A DNA stretch of 64,000 nucleotides from an uncultured Lachnospiraceae bacterium. GTDB lineage: Bacteria > Bacillota > Clostridia > Lachnospirales > Lachnospiraceae. Location of the stretch: NCBI GenBank assembly GCA_937920345.1, contig CALGVA010000053.1, positions 1-64,000 of the forward strand, read 5' to 3'. Positions 45,453 through 54,625 of this stretch are shown piece by piece; the first letter of the stretch is position 1; each line of letters begins with the position of its first letter. The position numbers were made by a program, and so were the translations under genes. A model generated the notes under the pieces. It worked only from the letters and a program-made list of their open reading frames with translations. It made no database searches and was not told where the DNA came from.

Positions 45453-46664
45453 ATGCGCTATCAGGAAGTTGAGTACAGGCGTTTTTTAACATTATTGCAG
45501 GACAAGTATATAGTGTGTCTTGGACTGGGCAAATATTTTGAGCGGTATAAGCCTTTTTTTCTGGAAAAAGGTCTGCATGAGAGAATTATTGCACTGGTGG
45601 ACAATGATGAGCGCAAGCACGGCATGCGGGTAGAACTGGCAGATAAGGTTTTCTATGTAAAAAATCTGGAAGAACTGATCTCCATGCGGCAGGATTATGA
45701 ATTTATGGTGCTGGTAATTTCCACTTATTATCAGGAAATTTGTGAGCAAATAGAGAGCAGGGAAGAGTTGTGTGATCTGGAAGTGCTGGATGCGCTCTAT
45801 ACGATAATGGACAGGAAAAAATATCAGACAGCTTATACGAATCTTTTCAGGGATACTTACGGAGGAATTGGTAAACAGGGAGAAAATATGACCATTTCTG
45901 TTCTGATGCACAACAGGGTGGAACTGACGATCAGGCTGCTTGATTCTATAGAGAAATATATGCCTGCATTTTGCGGGGAGATTCTGTTTGGCGACAACGG
46001 CTCTGATAGAGAGGAACTTGATCGTCTGGAGAACAGGCTGAAAAGGACAGAATTGAGATGCAAGGTAATACAATTCGACGAACACTATTCGATTCCCGTT
46101 GGTAAGAATAAGCTGAATCGGGAATGTCAGACAGACTGGATTCTACAGCTTGACAATGATATTTATTTCACGGATGATCCAATACAAAAAATCAACGAGG
46201 ACGTAGGCGCGCTCGGCTGCAGGATGTTGGGGCTGCCCTATTATGACACAGGAGAAGGGAGAGTTGCCAATTATGGCAGCAATCTGGAGTTTCAACGGAC
46301 AGACAGCGGAGAATGGGAACTGGCCTGTCTGGTAGACCTGTCATTTGCGGAGGACAGAAGACAGTGGCCGCCCATGCTCTGCACATATGCCGCAGGTTGT
46401 GCAGTACTGATGGACAAAAAGCTTTTCTTTGCCTTCGGCGGATATGATGAGCAGCTTTATGTAAATGAGGATATTGATTTGATGTATCGCGTCAATATGC
46501 AGGGATATAAGATTGGAAATATTGGCATGAGGTGTCTGGTGCATGACCATAAGCGGATTGACAGCAGACTGGGCAGGGAGTACGAAGCAGTGCGGTTTGA
46601 TGAGGAAAGAATGGAAGCAAGTAAAAAGCACTTGCGGGAAAAATACGGATTCGGTTTTCAATGA
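45453..46664 (+). CDS. Rossmann module - GT2 glycosyltransferase
   Basis: The protein has 403 residues from ATG 45453 with AGGAG 10 bases upstream; GTG 45390 and ATG 45399 lie inside the previous gene. Residues 1-125 are a Rossmann module (YIVCLGLGKYFERY, then ALVDND). Residues 145-400 are a GT-A domain: ISVLMHNRVELTIRLLDSI, LFGDNGSDRE, WILQLDNDIYF (DxD metal site) and GGYDEQLYVNEDIDLMYRV. It transfers a sugar from a nucleotide donor; linkage unknown. The 3' end overlaps the next open frame by four bases. Confidence 0.85.
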   Translation: MRYQEVEYRRFLTLLQDKYIVCLGLGKYFERYKPFFLEKGLHERIIALVDNDERKHGMRVELADKVFYVKNLEELISMRQDYEFMVLVISTYYQEICEQIESREELCDLEVLDALYTIMDRKKYQTAYTNLFRDTYGGIGKQGENMTISVLMHNRVELTIRLLDSIEKYMPAFCGEILFGDNGSDREELDRLENRLKRTELRCKVIQFDEHYSIPVGKNKLNRECQTDWILQLDNDIYFTDDPIQKINEDVGALGCRMLGLPYYDTGEGRVANYGSNLEFQRTDSGEWELACLVDLSFAEDRRQWPPMLCTYAAGCAVLMDKKLFFAFGGYDEQLYVNEDIDLMYRVNMQGYKIGNIGMRCLVHDHKRIDSRLGREYEAVRFDEERMEASKKHLREKYGFGFQ

Positions 46665-46693
46665 GATGTTCAAGAGAAACAGGAGAGGGCGGG

Positions 46694-47827
46694 ATGCGGA
46701 TATCAATTGTCACAGTGTGTTATAACAGTGTGGAAACCATTGAAAGAGCCATACAAAGTGTAGTAGGACAGGATTATGACAATGTGGAATATATCGTGAT
46801 TGACGGAGGTTCTACGGACGGAACCGTGGATGTGATCCAAAGGTATGAGCAGAACATTGCCTATTGGGTCAGTGAGGAAGACCGAGGTATCTATGATGCC
46901 ATGAATAAGGGAATCGAACATGCGACCGGAGAGGTTATTGCCTTTTTAAATAGCGATGACTGGTACGAAGAAAATATTTTAGGCGAAATCGCAAGGAGAT
47001 TTCGGGAACCGGAATTACAGATTTTATGCGGAGATATGTATTGCCACAAAGGAGAATCGGTCACCAGATATCATGTCAATGAACAAAAAGGCCGGCAGGC
47101 TATGCGGTTTGAAATGGGATATCCCCACCAGACTATGTTTGCAAGAAAGGATCTTTTTGCCAGATACGGGAAATTTGATACACAGTATCAGATTACTGCA
47201 GATTATGACTGGCTGTTAAGGGTGTATGACCAGCATGTGAAGATAGGAATAATCGACAGGGTATTGACAAATTTTCAGTATGGAGGTGTTTCTACGAGGG
47301 AAGATCTGGAAGAAAAACAGATAGAGGAGCGTAGGCAGGTGGCACTTTCCGGACTGGATAGAAATCAGGAACTGAGTATAGATGAAAAAGAAAAATGGCG
47401 CTTGTTTATAGAGAATAACTATGCGGAAAGCATAGAAGGAAACAGAGTCGAACGGGTAATGAAGAGAATAATGGCGGGTGAGGATGCCAGTGCGTTAATG
47501 CGGGCGAAAGGGTTCTTTGACAGAAGTGAGTACGAGGTGTTCGGGTGCGGCACGATGTTTGAAGAAGTAAGAGCAATATTGAATAACATGGGGATTACTG
47601 TAACCAGATTGTGGGACAATGACCGGAAGAAGTGGGGCAGATTAATAGACGGAATCGAAATAGGAAATCCGGGAGATATGAAAGCGGGGCAGAGCATGGT
47701 AATTATTACGTCCACCAGCTATGAGCAGGAAATAGAGAAGCAGCTATACCAGAACGGATTTAGAAAAAATGTCCATTACGTTTTATACAGCGAGCTGAGA
47801 AAGCTGATTGCGGGGGTTATGGTTTGA
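46694..47827 (+). CDS. GT2 glycosyltransferase - Rossmann module
   Basis: The protein has 377 residues from the ATG preceded by AGGAGAGGG. The GT2 domain (about 1-210) resembles WcaA/PgaC-type transferases: ISIVTVCYNSVETIERAI, IVIDGGSTDGTVD, AFLNSDDWY (DxD equivalent) and ADYDWLLRVY. Residues from about 275 are the Rossmann module (YEVFGCGTMFEEV, then LWDNDRKKWG). The module order is reversed relative to the preceding gene. The stop overlaps the TTG start of the next gene (TTGA). Confidence 0.88.
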   Translation: MRISIVTVCYNSVETIERAIQSVVGQDYDNVEYIVIDGGSTDGTVDVIQRYEQNIAYWVSEEDRGIYDAMNKGIEHATGEVIAFLNSDDWYEENILGEIARRFREPELQILCGDMYCHKGESVTRYHVNEQKGRQAMRFEMGYPHQTMFARKDLFARYGKFDTQYQITADYDWLLRVYDQHVKIGIIDRVLTNFQYGGVSTREDLEEKQIEERRQVALSGLDRNQELSIDEKEKWRLFIENNYAESIEGNRVERVMKRIMAGEDASALMRAKGFFDRSEYEVFGCGTMFEEVRAILNNMGITVTRLWDNDRKKWGRLIDGIEIGNPGDMKAGQSMVIITSTSYEQEIEKQLYQNGFRKNVHYVLYSELRKLIAGVMV

Positions 47828-49446
47828 TAAGGGTAATGTATATAGTCAATGAATCGGAGCCGGGAGGAGCAGCACAGTCGCTGCTGGACATGCTGGCTGT
47901 AAGTAACGGGGAAATCGATCCTACGGTGATCATACCAGCTGCCGGCAGAATCGAAGAATGGCTGGGGAAGTCTCATATTACATATTATATCGTGCCGTTT
48001 GAGACGGATCACCGGAAGATCGGTGAGCATTCCCGCAGAGAAGATGAATTCATTTTTCAGAGCAATTACCGGGCGGCACTGGAGCTGCAGGAGATCGTCG
48101 GACAACGGGGAATCCAGATCATTCATACCAATTCGAGCGTGTGCAATGTGGGGGCATTCCTGGCGCTGATGACAGGGCTTCCGCATATATGGCATATCCG
48201 GGAACTGGTAGAAGAACATTATGGCTGCGAATTTGTAGATAATGCTTTAAAAAGGAAGCTGTTCGGCTGTGCTGACAAAATCGTTAGTATTTCTCATTGC
48301 GTAAGTAAAATATATAAAGACAAATATGGAGTAGATTGCACGTGTATCTATGACGGGCTGCATATAGAACGGTTTATCGAGACGGAATCATTCGAAAAAG
48401 AGGCAGACAGTTTCCTGATGGCGGGGCATATCACACCCGCCAAGGGCCAGATGGATGCGATTAAGGCAGTCCGGGAACTTGCAAGACAGGGGATCGAGAC
48501 TTATTTATATATAGTGGGACCGGTCGAGAGCGATTATTACCGGTGGTTTTTACACAGGTGCATCAAGCAATACGGACTGGAACAGAATATACGGATTCTC
48601 GCTTACAGAAAGGACTTGCGCAAGTTGAGGCGGCGATGCAGGTATTCCATTACCGGTTCTAAAATGGAAGCGCTGGGACGGGTGACGGTTGAGGCGATGC
48701 TGGCAGGCTGTGTGGTGATAGGCGCCGACACAGGCGGAACGGCGGAAATAATCGGGCAGGATGGTTCCAGGGGATATTTGTACCGGCAGGGAAATTATCA
48801 GGATCTGGCAAGGGTCATGCGGTATGCGATAGAACATGCGGACAATAATCGGTCTATGCAAAGAGCGGCGCAGGATTACGCCATATCGAATTTTGATGCA
48901 GAAAAATATGTGAAGAAAATAAAGGCGTTATATGCGGATGTGCTGCAGGATCAGGGGCGGTCTGCTGCAACCCGAAACAAGGAACTGTCAGACGAGTTAC
49001 AGGAGCGCTGCATCAATGTAAAAGATATGGACAAAGGTACAGCCATAGATTCTCTAGCATGTCAGAATAATGAGAAGAACCAAATGCAGGCGGAAATGAT
49101 ACGTCAATGGTTTGCTGTCATGCTGGAAAAAAAGTCTCTGGTGACAGTCCTGCTGAAAAGAGATATTCACTCGGTTGCGATTTATGGCATGGGATATCTG
49201 GGAAGGAGTCTTTATCAGGAACTGGAAGACAGTTCTGTAGAGATAGCCTATGTGATGGATCAGGCATTGGAAGACAGAGAAGGGATACTGAGGATCATCA
49301 GGCTGGATGAAGCATTACCGAAAGTGGATGCCGTCATTGTGACAGTGCTGGGTGATGTTTGTGCTTTGTGTGACTTGATAAAGAACAAATGCGATTATCG
49401 GGTGATAACGTTGAAGAATTTGTTAGACTGGTGCGAAGAAGAGTAA
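47824..49446 (+). CDS. GT4 glycosyltransferase - Rossmann module
   Basis: The protein has 540 residues from a TTG that overlaps the previous stop. The GT4 domain (about 1-370) has SEPGGAAQSLLDML, IIHTNSSVCNVGAFL, HIRELVEEHYG, ISHCVSKIY, FLMAGHITPAKGQMDAI and MEALGRVTVEAMLAG (EX7E). The C-terminal 130 residues repeat the helix plus Rossmann module (SVAIYGMGYLGRSLYQEL, then YVMDQ and DAVIVTVLGD) seen alone at 43393-43767. A charged linker (about 385-420) joins them. Start choice is supported by GGGGGT 6 bases upstream. Confidence 0.87.
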   Translation: MIRVMYIVNESEPGGAAQSLLDMLAVSNGEIDPTVIIPAAGRIEEWLGKSHITYYIVPFETDHRKIGEHSRREDEFIFQSNYRAALELQEIVGQRGIQIIHTNSSVCNVGAFLALMTGLPHIWHIRELVEEHYGCEFVDNALKRKLFGCADKIVSISHCVSKIYKDKYGVDCTCIYDGLHIERFIETESFEKEADSFLMAGHITPAKGQMDAIKAVRELARQGIETYLYIVGPVESDYYRWFLHRCIKQYGLEQNIRILAYRKDLRKLRRRCRYSITGSKMEALGRVTVEAMLAGCVVIGADTGGTAEIIGQDGSRGYLYRQGNYQDLARVMRYAIEHADNNRSMQRAAQDYAISNFDAEKYVKKIKALYADVLQDQGRSAATRNKELSDELQERCINVKDMDKGTAIDSLACQNNEKNQMQAEMIRQWFAVMLEKKSLVTVLLKRDIHSVAIYGMGYLGRSLYQELEDSSVEIAYVMDQALEDREGILRIIRLDEALPKVDAVIVTVLGDVCALCDLIKNKCDYRVITLKNLLDWCEEE

Positions 49447-49477
49447 GAAACAGATAAAGTGACAGGAGAATAATCAG

Positions 49478-50743
49478 ATGGAACAGAAAAAATACCTTCA
49501 CACAACAGAGGAACTGGATTTGGTCCTTGACAGGGAGAAAGAACTTGCTATTTATGGTGCAGGAGACTTTGGAAAGCGGCTTGCGGATTATATTCTGGAG
49601 GTGAGAAGGGAGCAGCAGGAGAAGATTATATCTTTTCTGGTAACGGAAAGAAAGAAGACAGATTATGACTATCATGGTATAGCTGTGACGGCGGCGCCCG
49701 ATTTTCTGGCAGACAGGGAGTGCTTTATCATCGTGGCAGTATCCGACCGGCAGCAGGGAGACATTGTGAAGGTCGTAGAAGGTTATGGCAGGAGATTATG
49801 CTGTCTTACAGAGAACTTATATCAGACACTTGTACAGAAGCTGGAAGTGCCGTATCACGGGCTGGATTTTTTGCTGGCAGGATTTCCGAAATGTGCGACC
49901 ACTTCTCTGTATGGCGCTTTGAAGACAGTTGATGATATTTTCCTGCCGAAAGGAAAGGAAACCCTATTCAATACATGGTATGGAAAGACAGAGAATGCTG
50001 AAAATGTGCTGGCAGAAAAATATTATAGCGGTATCAGGGGCAACCAGCTTACAGGGGCGATAGAACCGGGGATTTTCATGCGTTATACGGGGTGGCAGGG
50101 AGCAGAATCCGTGTATGAAATATTCGGACCACAGTTAAAGCTAATGTTCTCAGTGAGAAATCCGGTGGAGGCGGCATTCTCCGAGTTTAAGATGATGGTA
50201 CGAAACGGCGATGAGTACTGTAATAATGCGTACCAGAAATACCAGTGTTTTTCAATGGAGATGTTTGACGAATTTATTGATACTTCTGTAGAACTGGAAA
50301 ATTTTAAGTATATTCATTGGATTAAGGAATTTGGAAATTATTATCCGCGGGAACAGATCAAGGTAGTCCTGTTTGAGGAACTGGTTCATGATGCAGGTAA
50401 GGTTGTGGACGATGTTTTACGGTTTGCAGGGAGCAAATGCAAGTTCCGGTCTGCAGAATTTCCTTTCTGGAACAAGGGGGACTTTGTACCTGCGGATAAG
50501 GAGGGGTGGGAGAAAGGAAAGCAGCTTAATCAATTGCGTTTTTATTCGAAGTATAATCCTCAGACCAAAGAGCCGGAATCTGACAGTATTTTGCGGAGCA
50601 GATCAGAGTATGAGGAGAGAGAAAAAATATATCATCCACAGATGTCACAGGATCAGCGCAAAAAGCTGGAAGCATACTACGATAGCAGTGTGCGCGAGTT
50701 AGAGGAGTTTATAGGCAGCAGTTTGTCGGAGTTATGGTTTTAA
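49478..50743 (+). CDS. Rossmann module - PAPS-type sulfotransferase
   Basis: This 421-residue protein has an N-terminal Rossmann module (about 20-115: LAIYGAGDFGKRLADYIL). A sulfotransferase domain follows (about 125-420). LAGFPKCATTSLYGAL is the 5'-phosphosulfate loop, and LMFSVRNPVEAAFSEFKMM is the 3'-phosphate loop with the conserved Arg and Ser. IKVVLFEELVHD and YDSSVRELEEFIG complete the family pattern. It should move sulfate from PAPS to a sugar hydroxyl or amine. Sulfation is uncommon in Firmicute glycan loci. ACAGGAG precedes the ATG. Confidence 0.88.
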   Translation: MEQKKYLHTTEELDLVLDREKELAIYGAGDFGKRLADYILEVRREQQEKIISFLVTERKKTDYDYHGIAVTAAPDFLADRECFIIVAVSDRQQGDIVKVVEGYGRRLCCLTENLYQTLVQKLEVPYHGLDFLLAGFPKCATTSLYGALKTVDDIFLPKGKETLFNTWYGKTENAENVLAEKYYSGIRGNQLTGAIEPGIFMRYTGWQGAESVYEIFGPQLKLMFSVRNPVEAAFSEFKMMVRNGDEYCNNAYQKYQCFSMEMFDEFIDTSVELENFKYIHWIKEFGNYYPREQIKVVLFEELVHDAGKVVDDVLRFAGSKCKFRSAEFPFWNKGDFVPADKEGWEKGKQLNQLRFYSKYNPQTKEPESDSILRSRSEYEEREKIYHPQMSQDQRKKLEAYYDSSVRELEEFIGSSLSELWF

Positions 50744-50758
50744 GGAGGAGCAGTGAAT

Positions 50759-51973
50759 ATGATAGCAGATTTCAAGATATTCAATAATGCAGGGGTATTG
50801 TCTGAAAGGAAACTGGTGATCTGGGGAGCCGGCATTAGGGGGGAAAGAATGGTGCGTTCCCTGAAAATGTATGTGGAAGACGTGGAAATAGTGGATGCGG
50901 ATGAGGCGAAAGCAGGGAAGCTGGTGGCAGGGATTCCTGTGTGCCCGATCGGGAAGCTTTCTGAGTATCAGAAGAGCGGTGTAGAATATGCCATTGCCAT
51001 GTCAACAAATACCTTGGCGGTACAGGAGAGTATCCTGCGGCAGATAGAGGAGATGAATCTCAAAGAGACGGATGTTTTTACATGGTATGCAGTGCAGGCT
51101 GCCCTGTATGCCATGAAGCAGTCCGGAACTATGCTTGCGCTTCCTGATGGTGAGTATGCAAGACATGCTGGAATGAACGGACAGGAAAACATGGAAGTGT
51201 GTAACGATGACACGGAATTGACCGGATATCGTCAGAAGCTATTGGGGGAAATGCTCTTTGCGTCGGTAATGGACAAGGTCGTATGGGTTTATCAGGATAA
51301 AAAGGTCGGCTCACAGACGATTGTTAAAAGTGCCAAAGCTATTGGAATATATGCGGTCCATGTGCATTCTTTCAATCTTTTGAAATACGAGCGGTTTGAA
51401 TTTGGCGATGTTTTTATTAAGAAGATGATACAGAAAACATCCGGCAAAGTAATCTCTCTTGTCAGAGAGCCGATTGCCCGTCAGGTTTCCCTTTTGTGGC
51501 AAAATTTTGGAGTTGATTCCGTAAGGGCATTAAGAGGCTGTCAGTCGTGGAAAGAATGGGAAGAAAAGTTTTACAGGATTCCGAATGAAGAAGATGAATT
51601 TGAGTGGTATTTATCGGAATTTGAGAGGATACTGGATATTAATGTATATGAGCACCCCTTTGACAAGGAGAAAGGGTATTCCATTATCAATCAGGACGGG
51701 ATTTCGGTATTATTGCTGAAGATGGAAAAAATAGATGAGTTAGAGCCGGTTATTGGGGCGTTTCTGGGAGAAGAAGATTTTAAGATCGTAAGGAACAATA
51801 TTGGAAGCGATAAAAAATATAAGTATGCATACCAGAATTATCTGGAGCATGTAAAGATTCCACGCAGCTTTTATGAACACTACTATAAGGATAATGCATA
51901 TATGGATTATTTTTATACAGAAGAGGAAAAGAATGCATTTTCCAGACGCTGGGAGAACCATATTGAAAATTGA
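50759..51973 (+). CDS. Rossmann module - NKWYS-like sulfotransferase-related protein
   Basis: About 404 residues from ATG 50759; GTG 50753 is the alternative, with AAGGAGGAG just upstream. Residues 10-110 are a Rossmann module (KLVIWGAGIRGERM, then EIVDADEAKAG). From about 170 the protein shows WVYQDKKVGSQTIVKSA and VHVHSFNLL. GKVISLVREPIARQVSLLW follows, the phosphosulfate-loop and 3'-phosphate-loop pattern of putative capsular polysaccharide synthesis (NKWYS-type) proteins related to sulfotransferases. It directly follows the canonical sulfotransferase, so the glycan may be sulfated at two positions. The family call is motif-based. Confidence 0.7.
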   Translation: MIADFKIFNNAGVLSERKLVIWGAGIRGERMVRSLKMYVEDVEIVDADEAKAGKLVAGIPVCPIGKLSEYQKSGVEYAIAMSTNTLAVQESILRQIEEMNLKETDVFTWYAVQAALYAMKQSGTMLALPDGEYARHAGMNGQENMEVCNDDTELTGYRQKLLGEMLFASVMDKVVWVYQDKKVGSQTIVKSAKAIGIYAVHVHSFNLLKYERFEFGDVFIKKMIQKTSGKVISLVREPIARQVSLLWQNFGVDSVRALRGCQSWKEWEEKFYRIPNEEDEFEWYLSEFERILDINVYEHPFDKEKGYSIINQDGISVLLLKMEKIDELEPVIGAFLGEEDFKIVRNNIGSDKKYKYAYQNYLEHVKIPRSFYEHYYKDNAYMDYFYTEEEKNAFSRRWENHIEN

Positions 51974-51987
51974 GGGAAGGGCAGTTT

Positions 51988-53346
51988 ATGATTGTTTCGG
52001 TGATAATGCCGTTGTTTAATGCGGAGAAATACCTGCCGGAGGCATTAGAAGGCGTATTAAGGCAGACCTGCAGAGATTTGGAGATCATTTGCATCAATGA
52101 CGATTCCGTAGATGAAACAGGAAGGATTCTGGAAAGGTATCGAGAAAATGATGCCCGAATTAGAATTATAACAAATGAAAAGCACCTGGGTGCAGGTCCG
52201 TCCCGAAATAAAGGGATAGAAGCGGCAAAAGGAAAATATGTTATATTCCTGGATGGAGATGATGTCTTTGATGAACAGTTGTTAGAAAAGGCAAGTGCGG
52301 CTATGGAAAGGCATAAAGCGGATCTTGTCCTGTTTGAAGCCTTGTATCATGTGTCATGTGAGGAAATACACAAGAAGAGGCATATACAGCGTTCAGAGGA
52401 ATTTAAGCATAAATATTGTGAAACGCCGTTTTCTTTCAATGATTTTAGGCCGGAAGAATTTCCAAACTGGTCAGATGTGCCATGGGATAAGATGTACTCC
52501 AGGAGTCTGATTATGGACAACAAGCTTAACTTTCAGGATCTGCCTTCATCAAATGATGTTTATTTTGCTAAGATGGCGATGTTTTGCGCGAGGAGGATCA
52601 TCTGGTTAAATGATGGCAGCGTACTGGTCTATGCAAGGGAACATGCAGAGGCATCAAGGATATCGATTAACAGAAACCCCATGTGCGCCTATCTGGCATT
52701 AAAGAAATTAGTGCTGGAATTGCAAAACCGGAATATGCCGGAAGAATTGTCTGAATATATATATCATACAGTGCAGTCAAAATTATTCTATTTATTCAGT
52801 GTAGAACAGGATGAGGAGCGGAAGAAAGGCTTCTACCGGTTTCTGCATGATGAAGGAATCGGGGAACTGATTGCCTGCGGGGGAGAATATTATGCAAAGG
52901 CTGACAGATATGTCAGATGTTTACTGGAAGGATTTCAGAAGTATCCTTATGAGAGAGGCTGGTTCCAGTCGCCTGATTCTTATTTCCAGCATTGTTTAAA
53001 CAGCAGCGGAGATGCAGTATGCAGATTTATTCAGGATACAAAAGTAAAGGATAAGCGGATTGTCCTATGGGGAGCGGGCGTAAACGGGAAAACTCTGCTG
53101 GGCTATTTGGAGAAGTACTCTATGAAAATAACCGGGGTCGTAGATTGTGATGAGAGCAAACAGGGAACATTGCTATACGGATACGAGATAGCAAACCCGG
53201 CGTGCTTCTATCAGAAAGCAGATTATATGCTCTTTACATCAGAACGGATCTATCAGGAAGCGGTACGTGCGATAGAGGATAAGAATGTGACGTTAGTGAA
53301 TGTCTGGGATTTGTTGGGAGAAAGCAGTGTGACTTTATGGGATTAA
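51988..53346 (+). CDS. GT2 glycosyltransferase - Rossmann module
   Basis: The protein has 452 residues from the ATG preceded by GGGAAGGG. The GT-A domain (about 1-230) has VSVIMPLFNAEKYLPEAL, ICINDDSVDETGRILE, IFLDGDDVFD (DxD) and PWDKMYSRSLI, typical of capsule GT2 enzymes such as EpsJ-like transferases. A helical middle (about 240-340) leads to the Rossmann module (about 350-450: RIVLWGAGVNGKTLLGYLE, then VVDCDESKQG). Its last codons overlap the next gene's ATG. Confidence 0.87.
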   Translation: MIVSVIMPLFNAEKYLPEALEGVLRQTCRDLEIICINDDSVDETGRILERYRENDARIRIITNEKHLGAGPSRNKGIEAAKGKYVIFLDGDDVFDEQLLEKASAAMERHKADLVLFEALYHVSCEEIHKKRHIQRSEEFKHKYCETPFSFNDFRPEEFPNWSDVPWDKMYSRSLIMDNKLNFQDLPSSNDVYFAKMAMFCARRIIWLNDGSVLVYAREHAEASRISINRNPMCAYLALKKLVLELQNRNMPEELSEYIYHTVQSKLFYLFSVEQDEERKKGFYRFLHDEGIGELIACGGEYYAKADRYVRCLLEGFQKYPYERGWFQSPDSYFQHCLNSSGDAVCRFIQDTKVKDKRIVLWGAGVNGKTLLGYLEKYSMKITGVVDCDESKQGTLLYGYEIANPACFYQKADYMLFTSERIYQEAVRAIEDKNVTLVNVWDLLGESSVTLWD

Positions 53347-54518
53347 TCGTTTCCTTTACATCATATCCGCCAAGAATAGACAGTGTGCATAGGGTAGTGG
53401 AGAGTCTCTATCAACAGACAGTGCAGGCGGATGCAATTATTTTATATTTGAGCCTGGAAGAATTTCCCGGGGCAGAAGATGATCTTCCGGATCATCTGAG
53501 AGTTTTGATCGGAAGGAAAGGATTTAGAATCGAGTGGGTAGAAGAGAATTTAAGATCCCATAAGAAGTATTTTTATGCTTTGCAGAAATATAGGGAGGAT
53601 ACAGTCATTACAGTGGATGATGATACGGTGTATGCGGAAACCATGATCGGTGACTTTGTAAGGGAACAACGCCGTTATCCGCATGCCATATCAGCGCGCA
53701 GAGTCCGTATGGTCCTCAAATGTGGGCAAGGGCTGGAAAGTTACAGGAAATGGGACGGGAATCTGGAGGAATATGCAGGTATTCCCAGAATGGATCTATG
53801 TGCGATCGGTGTAGGCGGCATATGTTATCCACCCGGGGCGGGGAGTGATAACTGGTTCAACAAAGAAGAACTGCTGGCAACCGCCGGGAATCAGGATGAT
53901 TTGTGGTTAAAATACAATGAAGTTCTGGATCATATGCCAGTGGTTTATGTGCCGCCGTCACAAAGAGATATACAAGTGGAACGTGCAAAAGAAAGCGGCT
54001 TGTTTGGTTTTAATATAAATGGCGGAAATGATCGGTGCGCCGACGCATTACTGGAAAGGATGAAGATTGAGAAGCCCGGTCATTATGAAAAATGGTTCCG
54101 GAACCTGATGAGCCGGGAAGAATATGCTGCACACAAAAAGAGATATTACAGCAGTATTATAAAAGCTGATTTTGATAAAGTGAAAGGCTTGCCTGTGTAT
54201 CTCTACGGTGCAGGTGAACTGGCCAAATATTTACTGGATATCCTTTCTGACTTGCATCTGGCTAATGAGATAACAGCAGTGATTGTCAGTGATAAGGCGG
54301 GCAATCCGGCAGAACTGAATGGTATTGCGGTCCGACAACTGGATGAGATTGATGCGGGGGAACGCTTTGGGATTCTATTTGGTGTAAATGAGTCCAACAG
54401 GAGGCAGATTGAGGCGGCATTAGAGGGATATCATTATTACCCTGTGGAGTTGAACATGCAGGTGATCACGAGATACGATAATATTGTAAATGCCTGGCGG
54501 TATAGCGGTGCGCTGTAA
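53337..54518 (+). CDS. GT-A-type glycosyltransferase - Rossmann module
   Basis: This 393-residue protein begins GLIVSFTSYPPRIDSVHRVV, as in a group of capsule-locus glycosyltransferases. The TVITVDDDTVYAETMI motif near 96-111 is the DxD metal site. PPGAGSDNWFNKEEL and NQDDLWLKYNEV belong to the acceptor side. Residues from about 285 are the Rossmann module (LPVYLYGAGELAKYLLDIL, then VIVSDKAGNPA). The exact GT family is unclear. It overlaps the previous gene by 10 bases. The following 107 bases contain a GTAACAG/CTGTTAC inverted repeat but no gene. Confidence 0.8.
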   Translation: MGLIVSFTSYPPRIDSVHRVVESLYQQTVQADAIILYLSLEEFPGAEDDLPDHLRVLIGRKGFRIEWVEENLRSHKKYFYALQKYREDTVITVDDDTVYAETMIGDFVREQRRYPHAISARRVRMVLKCGQGLESYRKWDGNLEEYAGIPRMDLCAIGVGGICYPPGAGSDNWFNKEELLATAGNQDDLWLKYNEVLDHMPVVYVPPSQRDIQVERAKESGLFGFNINGGNDRCADALLERMKIEKPGHYEKWFRNLMSREEYAAHKKRYYSSIIKADFDKVKGLPVYLYGAGELAKYLLDILSDLHLANEITAVIVSDKAGNPAELNGIAVRQLDEIDAGERFGILFGVNESNRRQIEAALEGYHYYPVELNMQVITRYDNIVNAWRYSGAL

Positions 54519-54625
54519 AGGGAAAAATGCAGTGTGGAGCAGGAGACCGGAAAGGACACCCGATTTTGTAACAGGAAGGCCAAAGACTGAACTGTTACGA
54601 AATTATAGCAGAGGAGGACATATCA

